Translations under genes and position numbers: made by a program
Shown here: positions 48,868 through 51,100 of the stretch, piece after piece
Numbering within the stretch: position 1 is the first letter of the stretch
Layout of the letters: every line of letters begins with the position of its first letter
NCBI GenBank assembly: GCA_903918315.1
Contig: CAIXEA010000181.1
Span: 1 to 51,100, forward strand
Direction of reading: 5' to 3'
From: an uncultured Acetobacteraceae bacterium
GTDB taxonomy: Bacteria; Pseudomonadota; Alphaproteobacteria; Acetobacterales; Acetobacteraceae
Length of the DNA: 51,100 nt
The notes under the pieces: generated by a model
Told to the model about the DNA's origin: nothing
Seen by the model: only the letters and a program-made list of their open reading frames with translations
Databases searched by the model: none

Positions 48868-50197
48868 CGACGGCGCGCATCAACGTCTCGATCGACGGCA
48901 TCGCATCCAGTTCCCAGACGGCCGCGATCACGGTGTCGATCGCGCCCGGGAAGCCGCCATGCAAGGCGGAGTCCCGAACCTTCGCTTCGATCTCGACGTC
49001 GGTCAGCGGGATTTCATTGCTGCCTTTGGCGTGGTGCACGGTCTTGGTCAGCGTCCGCCCGTCATGGGTCCGTACGGTCGCCGTGGCGGCGCCGCGCGGC
49101 AGGGTCGTATCCAGCCGGGCGGTGGTGCAGGCGCGGAAGGCCGCGACCGCCGGGTCGTGAACGGTGGCGTCTTCGAATTCCCGCAGGCCAGCCCCGCCGA
49201 ACAGGAACGACACCGCCGCGCAGTGGTGAATGCTGACGCGGGAGTCGCGGTCGTTGGTTACGATGCGGTCACCACGGTCGAGCAGGAGCTGCTCCCCGGA
49301 AACCTCCACCGAGGCGATATCAGCCGCGCTCAACCGGTGTTCCTGGCGCAGTGCCAGACAGGCATCGATCACCGGATGCATGACGATGCCGCAGGGATAG
49401 GGCTTGTAGGTATTCTTGCCCGCTTCCCAACGGGTGCCCAGGTCGCCGATAATCTCGGCCACATCGGGTGTGTCGCCCATGGCGCGGGCCCAGCCCAATG
49501 GCCCTTCGAGCGCGGCGGGCGCAGCCGTATAGCCTTGCTCCGCCAGAAGCGCGGCGAACAGACCGTTGCGGGCGGCATTGCCGACGCTGACGTTTTTCGC
49601 GGCTTGCGGCAGGTTCTCCACCGTGCCGGCGGATTGGCTGGAGGCGATTCCAATGGCATGTGCGGTCTGCGCCGCGTTCAGACCGAGCAGCTTCGCGCTG
49701 GCCGCGGCCGCACCGAAAATGCCGCAGGTGGACGTGATGTGCCAGCCGCGGGCGTAATGATGCGGGGAGACGGCGTTGCCGATCCGGCACGCGACCTCCA
49801 TCCCCAGCAGCAGCGCGTGGAGCACGTCAATGCCTGACAGGCCCCGCTGTTCGGCGAGGGCGAGCGCCACTGGCGACACCGGCGCGGCGGGGTGGATGAC
49901 GGTGCGTAGATGCGTATCGTCATAATCCAGCAGGTTGCCGCCGATGGCGTTGATGAAGGCGGCGCCGAGTGGGTCGAGCCGCTCGCTCCGCCCCAGAACC
50001 GTGACGCGGTCGGGGCCGGCGAGCGGCGCCAGCACCCGCAGCGCCATGGTGACCGGCGGGCTTTGTGCGACACCAAGGGCGCAGCCGATAAAATTTAGCA
50101 AGGAGCGTTTGGCTTCGTGCCGCACGATCGGCGGAAGGTCGTCCCAGCGCGATGCCGCGACAAAGCGGCCGAGTTGTTCGGAGGCTGTGGCGGTCAT
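48854..50197 (-). CDS. MmgE/PrpD-family protein
   Basis: A 447-residue protein of the MmgE/PrpD family, which includes 2-methylcitrate dehydratase and cis-aconitate decarboxylase. TASEQLGRFVAASRWDDLP and VRHEAKRSLLNFIGCALG open it. The YARGWHITSTCGIFGAAAAS and LGLNAAQTAHAIGIASSQSAG segments are typical of the helical core, and the lid domain (YPCGIVMHPVIDACLALRQ) follows. It acts on a hydroxy-acid or carboxylated substrate. The start ATG 50197 (MTATASEQ) is preferred over the long upstream frame. It follows a GST gene by 16 bases on the same strand. Confidence 0.9.
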   Translation of the reverse strand: MTATASEQLGRFVAASRWDDLPPIVRHEAKRSLLNFIGCALGVAQSPPVTMALRVLAPLAGPDRVTVLGRSERLDPLGAAFINAIGGNLLDYDDTHLRTVIHPAAPVSPVALALAEQRGLSGIDVLHALLLGMEVACRIGNAVSPHHYARGWHITSTCGIFGAAAASAKLLGLNAAQTAHAIGIASSQSAGTVENLPQAAKNVSVGNAARNGLFAALLAEQGYTAAPAALEGPLGWARAMGDTPDVAEIIGDLGTRWEAGKNTYKPYPCGIVMHPVIDACLALRQEHRLSAADIASVEVSGEQLLLDRGDRIVTNDRDSRVSIHHCAAVSFLFGGAGLREFEDATVHDPAVAAFRACTTARLDTTLPRGAATATVRTHDGRTLTKTVHHAKGSNEIPLTDVEIEAKVRDSALHGGFPGAIDTVIAAVWELDAMPSIETLMRAVVRPA

Positions 50198-50213
50198 CGC
50201 GCGGGGACTCCCG

Positions 50214-50888
50214 TCAGGCCACTTTGGCGGCGAGATGCGGGAACATCGCCAACTTCGCGGCTTCATCCATCTCTGCCTTAAAGCTATGCCGATCCTTAAG
50301 CGCCAGGGCGCGGGCGGCGGCCGGACGGGCGCTGACTTCGTCAAGATGACGCTTGAGGTTCGGGAATCCCGCCATCGCATCCGGCCCGAGGATCATCGGC
50401 ACCAGCCGCGACCAGCCCCAGAGCGCCATGTCGACGACGGTATAGGTATCGCCGAGCATGAAGCGGTGCGTCGCCAGACGGGCGTCGATGATGCCCCAAT
50501 GGCGCTTGGCCTCGAACGTGTAGCGGTTGACGGCGTAGTCCTTCGGCTCCGGCGCGACATTGCGGAAATGCACGGCCTGACCGGAATACGGGCCGATGCC
50601 GGAGGCAATGAACATCATCCACGACAGCAGCGGTCCGCGATCGGGGGAGCCGAACTGGCCGGTCTTTTCCGACAAATACAGCAGGATCGCGTTGCTATCG
50701 AACACGGTCACGCCATCGTCGATGATCGCCGGCAGCTTTGCGTTGGGGTTGATCGCCAGGAATGCCGGTTCATGCTGCTCACCCTTGCGGGTGTCGATCG
50801 GCTTCAATTCGTACGCCAGGCCCATTTCCTCAAGGCAAAGGGCAACCTTGGTCGGGTTCGGGGCGAGATTATAGTAGAATGTGATCAT
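50214..50888 (-). CDS. Glutathione S-transferase-family protein
   Basis: A 224-residue GST. The N-terminal thioredoxin-like domain has ITFYYNLAPNPTKVALCLEE, then NPNAKLPAIIDDGVTVFDSN (cis-Pro and the glutathione-binding segment). The C-terminal helical domain begins around residue 85. It conjugates or isomerises substrates with glutathione. The start ATG 50888 follows AGGAG by about 9 bases. It is the first gene of a minus-strand pair with MmgE/PrpD, which may use it on the same pathway (inference). The IS element begins about 75 bases upstream. Confidence 0.92.
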   Translation of the reverse strand: MITFYYNLAPNPTKVALCLEEMGLAYELKPIDTRKGEQHEPAFLAINPNAKLPAIIDDGVTVFDSNAILLYLSEKTGQFGSPDRGPLLSWMMFIASGIGPYSGQAVHFRNVAPEPKDYAVNRYTFEAKRHWGIIDARLATHRFMLGDTYTVVDMALWGWSRLVPMILGPDAMAGFPNLKRHLDEVSARPAAARALALKDRHSFKAEMDEAAKLAMFPHLAAKVA

Positions 50889-50960
50889 GCTTGGACGCTC
50901 CTGGTTATCGCCCACGGAGCTTAGCCGATCGGCTGGCCCACGGACATGGGCAAGCCGGCT

Positions 50961-51041
50961 GTGTGGCTAGCTCGTGATCTGTCCGGTGTTTGTAGCTCGT
51001 GACGTGTCCGGTCATCTGCCCTGTGAGGAACGGGGGCACAG
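50961..51041. mobile_element. Left end of an ISNCY-like insertion sequence
   Basis: TAGCTCGTGATCTGTCCGGT at 50968-50987 is followed by TAGCTCGTGACGTGTCCGGT at 50993-51012, two near-identical 20-base direct repeats with a 25-base period. They sit directly before a transposase start. This is the usual look of an IS left end with tandem transposase-binding sites. The exact IS boundary is uncertain, about 50961; the right end is outside the window. Confidence 0.65.
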
Positions 51042-51100
51042 ATGGACCGGGCACGCATTCACGAAGGGATCCGTCGGATGCGTTTTTCCGATGTGTTGGA
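51042..51100 (+). CDS. Transposase N-terminal fragment, ISNCY-like
   Basis: The last 59 bases encode MDRARIHEGIRRMRFSDVL and continue out of the window. The start MDRxRIxxGIRRMRF resembles transposases of the ISNCY family, as I recall it, which go on to an HTH segment. GAGGAACG is about ten bases upstream. Only the first 19 residues are visible, so the assignment is based on a short match plus the IS-end repeats before it. Confidence 0.6.
   Translation, partial: MDRARIHEGIRRMRFSDVL

Noticed and set aside
1-51100. CRISPR array, prophage or rRNA operon
   Set aside because: No regular repeat-spacer array, no phage structural gene and no rRNA-like sequence were seen.

Overview
The window is a GC-rich stretch of bacterial chromosome, probably from an alphaproteobacterium and perhaps from the Acetobacteraceae (inference). 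The order rpmH-rnpA-yidD-yidC-engB, a NadQ-type NAD regulator, a CnoX co-chaperone with an intact CGPC site, and the many CoA-transferase, MmgE/PrpD, cupin and amidohydrolase genes all fit that group. No phage, plasmid or CRISPR signal was seen. One insertion sequence begins at the right edge.

Layout. 1-2973: the tail of an RMD1-family membrane protein, a membrane-anchored glutamate-synthase-like flavoprotein, a possible unlisted 57-residue gene, and a NadQ-like regulator. 3023-5792: a minus-strand operon of two alpha/beta hydrolases and a crotonase-fold protein without the usual catalytic glutamates. 5907-8803: an FtsB-like division protein, a His/Trp/Arg/Tyr-rich secreted peptide, and a coupled MerA-like flavoprotein and TVP38 membrane protein. 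8884-12149: the conserved rpmH-rnpA-yidD-yidC-engB block, with a clear sigma-70 promoter.

12249-32689 is mostly plus-strand accessory metabolism: HpaB-like oxygenase, VOC enzyme, PEP-mutase/isocitrate-lyase-like enzyme, amidohydrolase and DMT exporter. A tight type III polyketide synthase, isoprenylcysteine-type methyltransferase and DHA2 exporter cassette (17461-20910) follows. After it come a zinc-ribbon protein, two amidohydrolases, a solitary xanthine-dehydrogenase-type molybdoenzyme with a Gln in place of the active-site Glu, and a TPP enzyme / hydrolase / DmsA-like molybdoenzyme / SGNH hydrolase run. 32726-39390: acyl-CoA ligase, oligoendopeptidase F, ABC1 kinase, NTF2-like and class II aldolase genes, and tRNA-Gly(GCC) with its own promoter and terminator.

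39575-42709 is a tightly overlapping operon of proteostasis and small-protein genes (cnoX, LON-domain, Trm112-like, DUF971, Smr, XRE). 42746-50888 holds an orphan HigA-type antitoxin, MaoC, two CaiB/BaiF CoA-transferases, an inositol-phosphatase-like enzyme, a lone ABC substrate-binding protein, a bicupin, an MmgE/PrpD protein and a GST. The window ends in the left end of an ISNCY-like element.

The most promising candidate system is the PKS-methyltransferase-exporter cassette. The other notable points are the Glu-to-Gln molybdoenzyme, dispersed intergenic repeats, and a possible frameshift where the exporter reads far into the next gene. All product assignments rest on motif recognition; no database search was run.
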